The notes: generated by a model not told the origin, from the letters alone. A DNA stretch of 64,000 nt from JAAZMI01 sp050948785 (GCA_050948785.1 JBMNEM010000006.1:1-64000), one strand, 5' to 3'; shown: positions 8,960-17,306, numbered from the stretch's first letter. Numbers and translations are program-made.

Positions 8960-10254
8960 TTATATTTCCCCAAAGATAAGGTGCTCCATGATCAATACCG
9001 CTAAAACTCCTACCACAAACCCGTTGCCGAGAAGGGGCCTTAAAATAACTGGAAACGTGTTCAAGACACTATCTGGCAGGAAAGAGATGATGATGCTCAG
9101 CATGAGGGGAAGCCCGATCACCAGGCCATTTTCAAAATGAAAACCCTTTTGAGCATCAAGGACCATGGTTAACCCCGCGGCAATCTGTGAACACATGATG
9201 TAGAGAAAAACGCCGCCCACTACTACCGGCGGAATACCGCCAATAAAGGCAATTACCGGCGGCAGAAACGACACGGCCAGTACAGAATCAGGCCGGCAGG
9301 TATAAGGGTAAAGCGTGAGGCGCAGCCTGTCGAGGCAATTACGCCGGGGCTCAGGGAAAAATTGACCGGGCCAATCACACCCCCAAGACCCGCCAGAAAA
9401 TTAAGTATGCCTGTCAGTGAAAGCCCCCTGGTAACCCGTTCCGGCATACGCTCCGGTTTCAGCAAGCCACCCACGGAGTAGATCGAACCCAGATCATTGA
9501 TGGCCAAAGCCAAAAAACAGACAAGAAAAGAAATAATGACTCCCGGTTCAAAACTCAGGTTGAAATTCGTTTTGAACAAAAAGTCAGCAGTAAATTTATC
9601 CTGAACGGCCGGTGCGCTTTCCAAACCCTGGGGAAAAACCAGGTAATAAACAACTGTCCCGGCAATCAGTGCCCACATAATCAAGGTGGATTTCCAAAAA
9701 CCGTCAACATGCCTGCTCACCGCAAAGATACAGAGTACAAAAACCAGAACAAAGCACAAATTTGCCCAGGCAAGTTCAGGGACAGCAGAGGATGTGCTCA
9801 GATTTAAAATCATGGGCGTAAGGGTAAAAGCAATCATGATCAGAATGGTGGCCACAACCGGTGGTGTAAAAAGTTTTTTGAGATGGTTGAATAATCCCGC
9901 AGCACTCAGCAGAAAAAGAACAAGGCCCCCTAAAGCCATAGCTGTATAGATAGCGCTGATCCCGCTCCCCCGGCTGGCAGCGATCCCCACAAGGAGTATT
10001 GTGGCCGGGCCCACTACAAGCGGCAGCTGGTGGCCCCATAACAACTGAACCAAAAGAGAAGCCCCTACTACAAAAAACACTTTTTGAATATAGGTAATCT
10101 GCTCTACAAATTCACTAAAATGCAAACCGGCCACTATATTCCCCACAATCACAACAATCGGAACCATAATTGCCAACCACTGCAAACCCAGGAATATCAG
10201 TTCAGCAAGGGGTGGCATCTCATCAAGCCCGTATTTAAACTTTACCCGATCCAT
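8960..10254 (-). pseudogene. Nucleobase permease of the NCS2 (uracil/xanthine) family, frameshifted
   Basis: Two overlapping frames together encode one permease. The upstream part (10254 to 9253) gives 333 residues with many membrane helices and the segment GVIGPVNFSLSPGVIASTG. The downstream frame (9274 to 8960) continues without a gap with SFLPPVIAFIGGIPPVVVGG and three more helices. Joined length is about 430, normal for the UraA/purine permease family, so a single-base indel lies near 9275-9290. The start at 10254 has GGAAGG upstream. Substrate cannot be told: uracil, xanthine or another purine. It may be a true pseudogene or an assembly error. It is divergent from dinB. Confidence 0.8.
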
Positions 10255-10455
10255 TTATGAGCCTTCCTTCCTTATATATGTACTCATTCATAAATTCTTG
10301 GATAAAAATTTAATTGCCCCTTTTATCTTTATTCCTTCAATATCAGGCCTCTTCTTTCCTTCTAAAAGCAATTAAACATTGCCCCGGCACTGATTGCAGC
10401 AAAAAAGACCGTTCCGTCTCCAATTAATTTCCAAAAACTACATCCGGGGAATTCA

Positions 10456-10484
10456 TTGTTTTGCTGCCAGGTCTGATCTATAAT
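10456..10484 (+). promoter_or_regulatory. Sigma-A promoter of dinB
   Basis: TTGTTT (10456-10461), a 17-nt spacer and TATAAT (10479-10484). Transcription should start near 10491, inside the LexA box. Confidence 0.7.
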
Positions 10485-10487
10485 TAT

Positions 10488-10501
10488 AGAACATCAGTTC
10501 T
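10488..10501 (+). promoter_or_regulatory. LexA (SOS) box at the dinB start site
   Basis: AGAAC-ATCA-GTTCT, matching the Gram-positive LexA/DinR core GAAC-N4-GTTC. It lies right behind the -10 element, so a bound repressor would block RNA polymerase. dinB is therefore expected to be induced by DNA damage. Confidence 0.75.
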
Positions 10502-10517
10502 GTAAGGGTGCTGGTTT

Positions 10518-11759
10518 ATGCTTGAATCAAAAGTAATCATGCTTGCGGATATGGAATCCTTTTATGCCAGTGTCGAAGTCGCCAAGAACCCTGCTTTACG
10601 TGGAAAGCCTGTGGCGGTTTGCGGAGATCCGCAAAAACGGCGGGGCATTGTTTTGGCTGCAACCAAAGAAGCCAAGGCTTACGGCATTAAAACGGGCATG
10701 GCGGCGTGGGAATGTGCAAGTTTATGTCCACAGGTAGTCCTAGTCAGGCCCCACATGCAGGATTACATCGATGCATCGTTAAAAATTACGGATGTCCTGG
10801 CCAGGTTTACCGATCGGGTCTCCCCCTACTCTATTGACGAGCAGTTCCTCGATATGACGGGATGTGAAAGACTTTTTGGCCCTCCGGAAGAAATGGCCAG
10901 GCTAATGATCAAAAAGGTATGGAAAGAAATCGGTATTAAGTGCCGTGTGGGGATCGGGGAAAACCCCCTGCAGGCCAAGATGGCGTGTGACCGGTTTGCC
11001 AAAAAAAACAAAGCAGGCTTTTTCAGATTATCTCATCAGAATTATGCGCAGCATACCTGGCCCCTGCCGATCAGAGATCTATTCGGTGTGGGTGCCCGTA
11101 TGGAGCGTAATTTTTTTAATATTGGCGTGCGGACAATCGGACATCTGGCACAGCTGCCGAAAGAAGACCTGAAATTCAGGTGGGGTGTAAATGGGGAGGT
11201 TTTATGGCTTAATGCGCAGGGGATTGATTATTCGACGATAAAACCACTGGAAAGTGTAAAAGATACCCGCAAAGGAACCAGCCACTCCATAACCTTACCC
11301 CGGGATTACCGGTCTAAAAAGGAAATAGAAGTTGTTTTATTGGAGATCGTGGAAGAGGTCTGCCGGCGGGCCAGGTCCTGGGGTAAGGTGGGGCGGGTTG
11401 TCCATGTCTACTGCCGGGGCGCCGACTTTGATTTCCCCACGGGCTTTTCCAGACAGGTGAAAATGTCCGAACCGACAGCGATGACCATGGATGTCTATGC
11501 CTACGTCTTAAAGCTGTTTTATACTCATTGGGACCGGCGGCCGGTCAGGGCCCTGGGTGTCGGCCTTGCAGGTCTTTTGGATTTGCGGGAAATACAGCTC
11601 TCCCTGGTTGATCCGAAAGAGAAAAAAATGGCCTTGAGTAAGGCCATGGACTCTATCAGGAACCGCTACGGCCCGACAAGCCTGTTTAGATCGTCCTCGC
11701 TGACAGCAGGCGGGATGCTTTTTGACCGGGCGACCAAAATCGGCGGGCACGAGGCCTAG
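10518..11759 (+). CDS. dinB: Y-family DNA polymerase IV
   Basis: Translesion DNA polymerase, 413 residues. The N-terminal palm has ADMESFYASVE (10-20, with the metal-binding Asp11) and YSIDEQFLD (104-112, catalytic Asp107-Glu108). Fingers, a thumb with a helix-hairpin-helix near 175-215, and a little-finger domain follow. Compared with E. coli DinB the tail is extended and ends in an arginine/serine-rich region. The sequence is closer to the YqjW/UvrX-like Firmicute polymerases. AAGGGTG lies about 10 nt before the ATG. It is controlled by the LexA box above. A 197-bp stretch coding for its little finger recurs at 15669-15865. Confidence 0.93.
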   Translation: MLESKVIMLADMESFYASVEVAKNPALRGKPVAVCGDPQKRRGIVLAATKEAKAYGIKTGMAAWECASLCPQVVLVRPHMQDYIDASLKITDVLARFTDRVSPYSIDEQFLDMTGCERLFGPPEEMARLMIKKVWKEIGIKCRVGIGENPLQAKMACDRFAKKNKAGFFRLSHQNYAQHTWPLPIRDLFGVGARMERNFFNIGVRTIGHLAQLPKEDLKFRWGVNGEVLWLNAQGIDYSTIKPLESVKDTRKGTSHSITLPRDYRSKKEIEVVLLEIVEEVCRRARSWGKVGRVVHVYCRGADFDFPTGFSRQVKMSEPTAMTMDVYAYVLKLFYTHWDRRPVRALGVGLAGLLDLREIQLSLVDPKEKKMALSKAMDSIRNRYGPTSLFRSSSLTAGGMLFDRATKIGGHEA

Positions 11760-11848
11760 GTTGTTCAATACCTTTTTCAGTTTTATAAACAATTCGCCAG
11801 GGCGGGCTGATTGATACCCTGTAGGTAAGCTTCTCCGGTAGGCTCAAT

Positions 11849-12598
11849 CTATTGTTTTTTTCTGTGGTGATGCCAGGTATCCAGGAGAGAATGAGGTACT
11901 TCGAGGCCATTCCTTTCCATCAGACTGTCATTACCCATCACTACGGCCGGCTCTCCATCAGCCTGGATCCGGCCACCTCTCAGCAGCAGGACGCGGCTGC
12001 AGGTTTCCAGAATAAATTCCAGGTCGTGTGAAGCGATAAGTACAGTTTTATCCGTCATCGTATCAAGGAGCTGAATCAGGCGGCGGCGGTAGCGCAGATC
12101 AAGGTCGGAAGTAGGTTCATCCATGATCAACAGCCTAGGGGCCATAGCCAGGATACCGGAAAGAGCCACAAGGCGCTGTTCCCCACCGGAAAGATGGTGT
12201 GGAGGCCGGTCCAGCAAGGCCGTGATCCCGGTCAATGCGGCCGTTTCCTCTATTCTCTTCCGGATCTCCTCACTTCCCAAACCCATGTTTTGCGGACCGA
12301 AAGCAATATCATCCCTGACCGAAGGGCAGATCAACTGATCCGCGGTATGCTGAAAAACCATACCCACCGCTGGATAAAAAACGCCAGGCTTAACCGGTTG
12401 GCCGAATATCTCCAGCCGACCGGATGTCGGCTGCAGGATCCCGGTAATTAAAAGAAAGAGGGTGGTTTTGCCGGCGCCATTGGGACCAATCAGCCCTACC
12501 TTTTCACCGGCTTTAATCGTACAATTGATCCCTGCAATAATCGGTAGCTGTTCGGGGTAGGCAAAATGCAGCGCCTTTATGCTCAAAGCTTCTGTCAA
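11849..12598 (-). CDS. cbiO: Energy-coupling ATPase of a nickel/cobalt ECF transporter
   Basis: ATP-binding subunit that drives metal uptake through the CbiQ/CbiM membrane complex. The 249 residues carry Walker A GPNGAGKTT (38-46), the Q-loop FQHTADQ near 91, signature LSGGEQR near 137, and Walker B LLIMDEP followed by SDLD. The tail ends in the histidine-rich WHHHRKKQ. It is the last gene of the operon, but 115 nt separate it from cbiQ and an extended -10 element lies in that gap, so it may also be made separately. It is equivalent to NikO if the system is a nickel importer. Confidence 0.9.
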   Translation of the reverse strand: MTEALSIKALHFAYPEQLPIIAGINCTIKAGEKVGLIGPNGAGKTTLFLLITGILQPTSGRLEIFGQPVKPGVFYPAVGMVFQHTADQLICPSVRDDIAFGPQNMGLGSEEIRKRIEETAALTGITALLDRPPHHLSGGEQRLVALSGILAMAPRLLIMDEPTSDLDLRYRRRLIQLLDTMTDKTVLIASHDLEFILETCSRVLLLRGGRIQADGEPAVVMGNDSLMERNGLEVPHSLLDTWHHHRKKQ

Positions 12599-12648
12599 AG
12601 TTGGTTTCCTCCAGGTTTATTCTTGTAGCTTTGCTTCCCTTATCTACG

Positions 12649-12657
12649 ATTATAGCA
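12649..12657 (-). promoter_or_regulatory. Possible internal promoter before cbiO (extended -10)
   Basis: Reads TGCTATAAT on the minus strand, an extended -10 (TGnTATAAT), about 50 nt upstream of the cbiO start. No good -35 is present. Confidence 0.35.
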
Positions 12658-12713
12658 GAATTCCCTGCCAGTGCGCAGTTATTATCCGGATTTTTTAATT
12701 GACAACAGCATTT

Positions 12714-13472
12714 TTAGAGGAAGGCTTGAGACAGAATGATGGCTGCAGCAAGTAGCAGCACAACCGCCAACAGCAGGTAATCCGCGACAGCGGGCCGGAA
12801 ATCTGAAAGCGGTTGATCACCATTACCGTAACCGCGTAGCGTCATCGCCTGGAAAACCCTTTCCGCCTGTTTATTGCTGCGAACCAGCAACGAACCGGTA
12901 ATATTGGCAAAGGTCTTCAATGAAAACAGTGATTTGCCCTGAAAACCACGCAGGCAGGCCGCCGCGTGCGTGCGCTTCAAATCGCCGCTCAGTTGAAAAA
13001 GGTAACGGTAGGTAAATAGCAGCAAATCAGTCATCAGCCAGGGAATGCCAAACGCTCGCATCGTCCTGGTCAGCAGGGGCAGTGGGGTTGTGGCAAAAAG
13101 AACCACAACCACCATGAAGATAGCCGTAAACTTGGCGGCTACCAGCAGCAGACTGAGGCAACCTTCCAACCGCAAAGCAAGTGGCCCGAATTGCCAAAGC
13201 ACAGTCTGCCCCGACCAAAACGGCAGTATAACAGCCATGGCCACCAGAAAAAACCCGGGCAGGCGCAGCCGCGAAACAAAATAAGCAAATGGCAGCGCCG
13301 AGAACCGGTAGATGATCATGGCGCTTAAAAACATCAGTGGTAAAATGCGCAAATCCTGCACCAAGGCAAAGGAGAAAACAAGCATGATTAAACCCGGCAG
13401 CTTGAAGCGAGTTTCCCAGCGGCCGAACAAACTACTTAGCACTGTAGAACCAACTACCGCTTCGCTGATCAT
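12714..13472 (-). CDS. cbiQ: ECF transporter T component (CbiQ/NikQ)
   Basis: Transmembrane coupling subunit, 252 residues. About five hydrophobic helices surround a cytoplasmic region that carries the two alanine-arginine-glycine-type coupling motifs, seen here as ACLRGF and AMTLRGYG. These contact the ATPase. The ATG overlaps the cbiM stop by four bases (ATGA), so translation is coupled to the substrate-binding subunit. Length is normal for CbiQ. Confidence 0.9.
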   Translation of the reverse strand: MISEAVVGSTVLSSLFGRWETRFKLPGLIMLVFSFALVQDLRILPLMFLSAMIIYRFSALPFAYFVSRLRLPGFFLVAMAVILPFWSGQTVLWQFGPLALRLEGCLSLLLVAAKFTAIFMVVVVLFATTPLPLLTRTMRAFGIPWLMTDLLLFTYRYLFQLSGDLKRTHAAACLRGFQGKSLFSLKTFANITGSLLVRSNKQAERVFQAMTLRGYGNGDQPLSDFRPAVADYLLLAVVLLLAAAIILSQAFL

Positions 13473-14125
13473 TTCGGATCAACCTCCAAGAGAGCAGGCT
13501 GCACGCGCAGCAGGAACAACACAACCATGGCCGTGAATACGCCTTCCAGTAAAGCTACCGGCAGGTGAGCCAGGCTTAAGGTCAGCACAGCAGCTTTTTC
13601 AGCGGCGGCATCAAAAGAGGCCGAGGCCGGGGCGACATAAATCAGCAGCAACGCCGCGATCATGGCCCCTGCAACGACGGCCGTAAAGGAGGCCAGGAAA
13701 GCCAGCAGCCCGTTGGGCAGAGGCTTTTGCAAACCAAAGAAACGGCGCAGGCTGAAAAGACGGTGCGCCAGCAAGGCCGGCAGACCCATCAGGCAGGCGT
13801 TCACGCCAAGGGTGGTCAGACCACCGTGCTGAAACATGATCGCCTGCAGCAGCAGGCCCACCAGGACAGCAGGGAATGCAAACCAGCCGAGCATAACACC
13901 CATAAGGCCGGAGAGAACCAGGTGCACACTGACTGGCGGCACCGGAATATGAATCAGCGATGCAACAAAAAAAGCTGCAGTCAGCAGGGCTGCCTTGGGA
14001 ATAACGTTTCGCGGATTACCATACTGCTTCTTGATCTTGTGCAGTGATAGCCAGGTCATACCGCCCGTCACCGCATAACCGCCGACAGCGGCGGAAACCG
14101 ATATAATCCCGTCCGGAATATGCAT
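13469..14125 (-). CDS. cbiM: ECF transporter metal-binding S component (CbiM/NikM)
   Basis: Substrate-binding membrane subunit for Co(II) or Ni(II), 218 residues. It begins with the hallmark MHIPDGII. In known CbiM/NikM structures the N-terminal amine, His2 and a later histidine bind the metal; a candidate is in SLIHIPVPP near 59. Six to seven membrane helices follow. It directly follows the NikL-like gene (1-nt spacing) and overlaps cbiQ. CbiM and NikM cannot be told apart by motif alone. The NikL-like partner and the absence of a visible cobalamin riboswitch make nickel the better guess. Confidence 0.9.
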   Translation of the reverse strand: MHIPDGIISVSAAVGGYAVTGGMTWLSLHKIKKQYGNPRNVIPKAALLTAAFFVASLIHIPVPPVSVHLVLSGLMGVMLGWFAFPAVLVGLLLQAIMFQHGGLTTLGVNACLMGLPALLAHRLFSLRRFFGLQKPLPNGLLAFLASFTAVVAGAMIAALLLIYVAPASASFDAAAEKAAVLTLSLAHLPVALLEGVFTAMVVLFLLRVQPALLEVDPK

Positions 14126-14596
14126 TTAGCTTTGCCTCCTACTGAAGTATAGTGCAGTACCGAACAGCCCCCAAATCACCGCAGCGATCATCAGGAACTT
14201 CTGCGGTCCGGTAAACCCGGTAGTGCTGGCAGGGCTGACAGCACTTTCGTCAACCTCGATCCTGATCAGCCCGCCGTGACCGGCGAGACGTGCTTGCACT
14301 TCCCACAACCCGGGTATTTCCGAGTCAGGAACAAAGAAAAATTTACCGTCCTCGTCACAGGTGCCGGTAAGCCAGGGTTCAGCCGGACTGCCGGGCGCAA
14401 ATACAGCTACTTGAGCCCCTGCCATCGGACCCCCAGTATCATAACAGGCGGTAACCTCGATAGCGTTGCTCTCTATATATTCAAGCTCAACCCCGTGGGC
14501 CAGCGCCTCGCCTGCCGGAAAAATAATCAGCAGGCAGATTGAAACAACCACTGCAACCAGGCAGGCATAACCGGCAGACCGGCTTTTCCCAAACAT
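14126..14596 (-). CDS. NikL-like accessory subunit of the metal ECF transporter
   Basis: A 156-residue protein with an N-terminal signal/membrane segment (about 10-35, ending GEALAHG), an extracytoplasmic beta-sandwich with GTCDEDGKFFFVPD, as in carboxypeptidase-regulatory-like folds, and a C-terminal membrane helix (about 130-150). This layout matches NikL, the extra component of NikMLQO nickel importers, rather than the short CbiN. A histidine directly after the likely cleavage site (AHGVELEY) could help capture metal; that is inference. It sits immediately before cbiM. Confidence 0.7.
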   Translation of the reverse strand: MFGKSRSAGYACLVAVVVSICLLIIFPAGEALAHGVELEYIESNAIEVTACYDTGGPMAGAQVAVFAPGSPAEPWLTGTCDEDGKFFFVPDSEIPGLWEVQARLAGHGGLIRIEVDESAVSPASTTGFTGPQKFLMIAAVIWGLFGTALYFSRRQS

Positions 14597-14613
14597 GCTT
14601 AAAACCCCCTTGG

Positions 14614-15456
14614 TTAGTTAATAAATTCTGCCAGACAGTGACCTTCGCCGACATGGGCCAGGTGAGTCAGAATAGGAACCAACAGTTCATAATCATCAGC
14701 GCTGAGGTTTTCCTCGAGGAAAGCCAGATCGACTTCCACGACACCATCTACAGCCAAGGCCGCCAGCGGTTCAAAACCGAGCGCCCCCTGGTTCAGGGGA
14801 TCATCCGGATCTTCTTCCCCGTAACCAAAAAGATGGTCAAAGTGGAAGGTCATTTCAAGATCGGCAGTTCCGCCAGGAGTTACTACCCCCTTGCGTTCGT
14901 CACCTATGTAATCACCGCCTTGATAGGCAACCTCCTGCTCGATACCGAAGGTAAAATCAATCACTGTTCCATCTTTTTCAGCCTGCCCGGCTAAAAACAG
15001 ACTGTACCCGGCGGACGGTCCTTCAACAGCCCGGAGCATTTCCCAGGAAATAGCATTATAATGCCCGGTCGGCACTTCCGCCAACTCATCAAGCACTACG
15101 GGATCACTTGCCGGGTCGGCCAAGTTTACTGAGTGTATACCGGACGGTTCGACTTTTTCCTGGTAGTCGATATCCCAGCCCTGTTCGGTATCATAGGGCG
15201 GATCGGTCTGGTATGCCGTAATGTTGCCCATGGTAGCGTAGGCCCGATCAAAGGAAAGCTCCCAGCCATCCTTGGAAAGGAACCCCTCACGGATAAACTC
15301 TTCCCCGTTCGCTGTAAAGGCAAGTGTTCCTGTTTCTACGGTATCTCCTGTTATAACATCACCTTGGGGCGCCGCTTCCTCACCACCACATCCACCAAGA
15401 AACAAAAAAGGCACCATCAGCAACACAACAATGACGACTAATCCATTTTTTTTCAT
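14614..15456 (-). CDS. Lipoprotein encoded ahead of the nickel/cobalt transporter
   Basis: Unrecognised family. The start is placed at the ATG at 15456 because GGAGGT lies 5-6 nt before it; a longer frame from 15480 would put that site inside the gene. The product has about 280 residues with a lipoprotein signal (KKNG, hydrophobic core, lipobox LGGC). The mature protein is acidic and glycine/aspartate-rich, with clustered possible metal ligands near its end (FHFDHLFG and LTHLAHVGEGHC). It is the first gene of the operon and 17 nt from the NikL-like gene. A plausible job is capture of Ni or Co at the cell surface before transport. No experimentally known homologue comes to mind. Confidence 0.65.
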   Translation of the reverse strand: MKKNGLVVIVVLLMVPFLFLGGCGGEEAAPQGDVITGDTVETGTLAFTANGEEFIREGFLSKDGWELSFDRAYATMGNITAYQTDPPYDTEQGWDIDYQEKVEPSGIHSVNLADPASDPVVLDELAEVPTGHYNAISWEMLRAVEGPSAGYSLFLAGQAEKDGTVIDFTFGIEQEVAYQGGDYIGDERKGVVTPGGTADLEMTFHFDHLFGYGEEDPDDPLNQGALGFEPLAALAVDGVVEVDLAFLEENLSADDYELLVPILTHLAHVGEGHCLAEFIN

Positions 15457-15597
15457 TGCCTGACCTCCAGTATTTTGCATAACCGGCGGATATGGCCAAA
15501 CTTCAGGCCAAAACTAACCCCTCCACCTTGTCGTGCTACAAAATTAATATTTATGTTATGTATTTCGCTATTACTTTTTATTTTCCTGCTTGGCACA

Positions 15598-15630
15598 TAA
15601 AAAAACCGGCAAAGGATACCTTTTACCGGC
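15598..15630 (-). terminator. Terminator or attenuator upstream of the metal transporter operon
   Basis: On the minus strand, CCGG-TA-AAAGG, loop TAT, CCTTT-G-CCGG, followed by seven T. It lies about 140 nt upstream of the lipoprotein start and in the same direction. It either ends a transcript coming from the right or is the off-switch of a leader. I found no B12-box or other known riboswitch core beside it. Confidence 0.6.
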
Positions 15631-15668
15631 AGCAATCTGCTGTGGAGACAGTCCCTGTGACACCTCCT

Positions 15669-15865
15669 GGGGCGCTGACTTTGATTTCCCCACGGGCTTT
15701 TACAAGCAGGTGAGAATGTCCGAACCGACAGCGATGACCATGGATGTCTATGCCTACGTCTTAAAGCTGTTTTATACTCATTGGGATCGACGGCCGGTCA
15801 GGGCCTTGGGTGCCGGCCTGGCGGGTCTTCTGGATCTGCGGGAAATACAGCTCTCCCTGGTCGAT
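15669..15865 (+). pseudogene. Partial second copy of dinB
   Basis: This 197-bp block aligns without gaps to 11416-11612 of the intact dinB, with about 14 mismatches by eye (about 93% identity). Most differences are at synonymous positions, so the source copy probably evolved as a working gene before it was broken. It codes for part of the little-finger domain (DVYAYVLKLFYTHWD). Both ends stop abruptly, with no start and no remaining polymerase core. The surrounding frame runs on to a stop at 15913. Confidence 0.85.
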
Positions 15866-15960
15866 ACTCAATCTTTTTTAGTTTTGGGGGTAGAGGCATA
15901 TCATGCGGGGTGACGGAATCCTAATCGTCAGGTATCCGTCAAGGATGAGGTAACCGGGTC
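15866..15960. other. Unassigned spacer with possible structured RNA remnant
   Basis: Lies between the dinB fragment and the methyltransferase remnant. On the plus strand ACCGGGT (from about 15953) pairs with ACCCGGT about 20 nt later, which already overlaps the 3' end of the methyltransferase frame. The block looks like structured RNA, perhaps part of a mobile intron, but I cannot assign it. Confidence 0.25.
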
Positions 15961-16765
15961 TCAACCAGTAGGTGTGGCACCCGGTCGATAGGCCACTGTT
16001 ATTCTGTGGCAGCTGTTATTTGCAGCTGTTTTCCAATCAAACCAACCGTAGCTTTGAATTTTTATAAAACCCAACTCCGTCAGCCATAAATCCAATTCTT
16101 TTTTTAAAATCGGGCGAACGGGGATTCTGACTTCTTCCTGGCAAACACGAATACCGGCCCTGATACCAGCAGGAGCAATCTTAAAAATCAGCTTCGCCTT
16201 TTCCCCTTCCTTCTCACGCTTTAACCACAGCTTTACCTTCAAACCCAAGGTATTGTCTTTCCAAAACAGGTATAAGACACACATTCCGTTGTAACAGATA
16301 GTCATAATTAAGGGTATGAATAATCAGGATTCCGCCTGGTTCAAGCTTTAAATACATTTGGGCCAATGTTCCCCAGATATCTTCTTCACTTAAGAGGCAA
16401 GACAACGAATTCTGTAAGCAGACAATCAAGCCACACTGTTCCCTGTAAAGACTGGATATGTCACGCATATCCCCTAAACAAATCTCCAGCTGTACACCCG
16501 CCCGGACACTTTTATAATTTATTTCTTTGATGATCAGCGGCTCAGGGACAAAGACAGTGACACCTTTGCCCCATTGGGCCAATAAAACAGCCAGTTCGCC
16601 GCTTCCACAAAACACATCGAGCACTTTCCGAATATCGTGACTTTCTAAAATATTTTTAAAAAACTTGGCTTGTTGTTCATCCAAGCCGAAAGCAAAGTCG
16701 CTGGCATTCCCGCACCATTTAGAATCCTTGTCAGGTAAACCCTTTTTACCATTAGAAGTGAGCAT
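15961..16765 (-). pseudogene. Class I SAM-dependent methyltransferase, frameshifted
   Basis: Two overlapping frames (upstream one ending at 16214, downstream one spanning 16305-15961) form one protein. The first part has motif I VLDVFCGSGELAVLLAQ near residue 45 and the motif around LEPGGILIIHTLNYDY. The second supplies KLWLKREKEG to the C-terminal FIKIQSYGWFDWKT. A one-base change near 16265-16295 breaks the frame. I place the start at the ATG at 16765 (or 16774): GGGGG lies just upstream, and it overlaps the stop of a small upstream ORF, as coupled genes do. The substrate is unknown. The C-terminal 10 residues run into the hairpin region and may be foreign. Confidence 0.6.
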
Positions 16766-16901
16766 GCAAATCATCGCCCCCGCCTTCCGGCAGGTGACCA
16801 TACTGCTGAAGATACTGCTGGATAAGCTGATTTTCTCTCTGGATATATGGAAAATTTTTCTCATTCCCGGACTCAACAGACAACTTGATATCGATAATCA
16901 T
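16752..16901 (-). CDS. Small 49-residue protein upstream of the methyltransferase
   Basis: ATG at 16901 with GGAG 6 nt upstream (inside GAGGAGATGGAG); TAA at 16752-16754. The product begins MIIDIKLSVESGNEK and has a glutamine-rich middle (LIQQYLQQYGHLPEGGG) that ends in DDLHAHF. Its end overlaps the methyltransferase start by about 14 nt. It is unrecognised, but the site and overlap make translation likely. Confidence 0.5.
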   Translation of the reverse strand: MIIDIKLSVESGNEKNFPYIQRENQLIQQYLQQYGHLPEGGGDDLHAHF

Positions 16902-17024
16902 TATTTACTCCATCTCCTCACCCCAATGGGCTAATTTCTTATTCCTCAAACAAAGAGACAGCCTTCATGAAACAGCAATGTGTAAGCGCTGGCCCGCATC
17001 ATGGCCGTCTCAGGACTATTTTCC

Positions 17025-17306
17025 TTACCATGAATGTGTGATTGCCCCCAAGGGACAGGACCTCTGGCAGGCCAAGCTGCGTTCCCCGTTTATGGGCTTG
17101 CAGGAGCTGCAGGAGTATTTGATCTTATTACGATGCTCCTCTTTAACACCGATAACTTCCTCATCATAGTCATTAATAAATATCTCCAGGATCTTTTCTA
17201 TACAGACTTTAACACAGGGCTTTTCTACACATTGGGCACAGTTATTGGTGTCTATGCTGATGAAAAATTCACCGGAGCCATCTTTGTATCCGTAATGGGC
17301 AATCAT
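17025..17306 (-). CDS. Ferredoxin-like 4Fe-4S protein
   Basis: A 93-residue soluble protein. Cysteines are spaced for clusters: CAQCVEKPCVKVC (about 23-35) and CSSCKPINGERSLACQRSC (about 66-84). This looks like a two-cluster ferredoxin with atypical spacing. Similar small proteins beginning with YGYKDGSG occur, as far as I recall, in anaerobic Clostridia near carbon-monoxide-dehydrogenase or other Ni/Fe-S enzyme genes. Its real electron partner is not in the window. The ATG follows GAGGT at about 9 nt. It is the first gene of a minus-strand cluster with the small ORF and the methyltransferase. Confidence 0.75.
   Translation of the reverse strand: MIAHYGYKDGSGEFFISIDTNNCAQCVEKPCVKVCIEKILEIFINDYDEEVIGVKEEHRNKIKYSCSSCKPINGERSLACQRSCPLGAITHSW

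Noticed and set aside
10255..10455. Purine riboswitch before the nucleobase permease
   Set aside because: No purine-riboswitch loop sequences or terminator in the permease leader; only AT-rich sequence.
15481..15960. Cobalamin or nickel riboswitch upstream of the metal transporter
   Set aside because: I looked for a B12-box and other known cores on the minus strand and found none; only a terminator hairpin is present.
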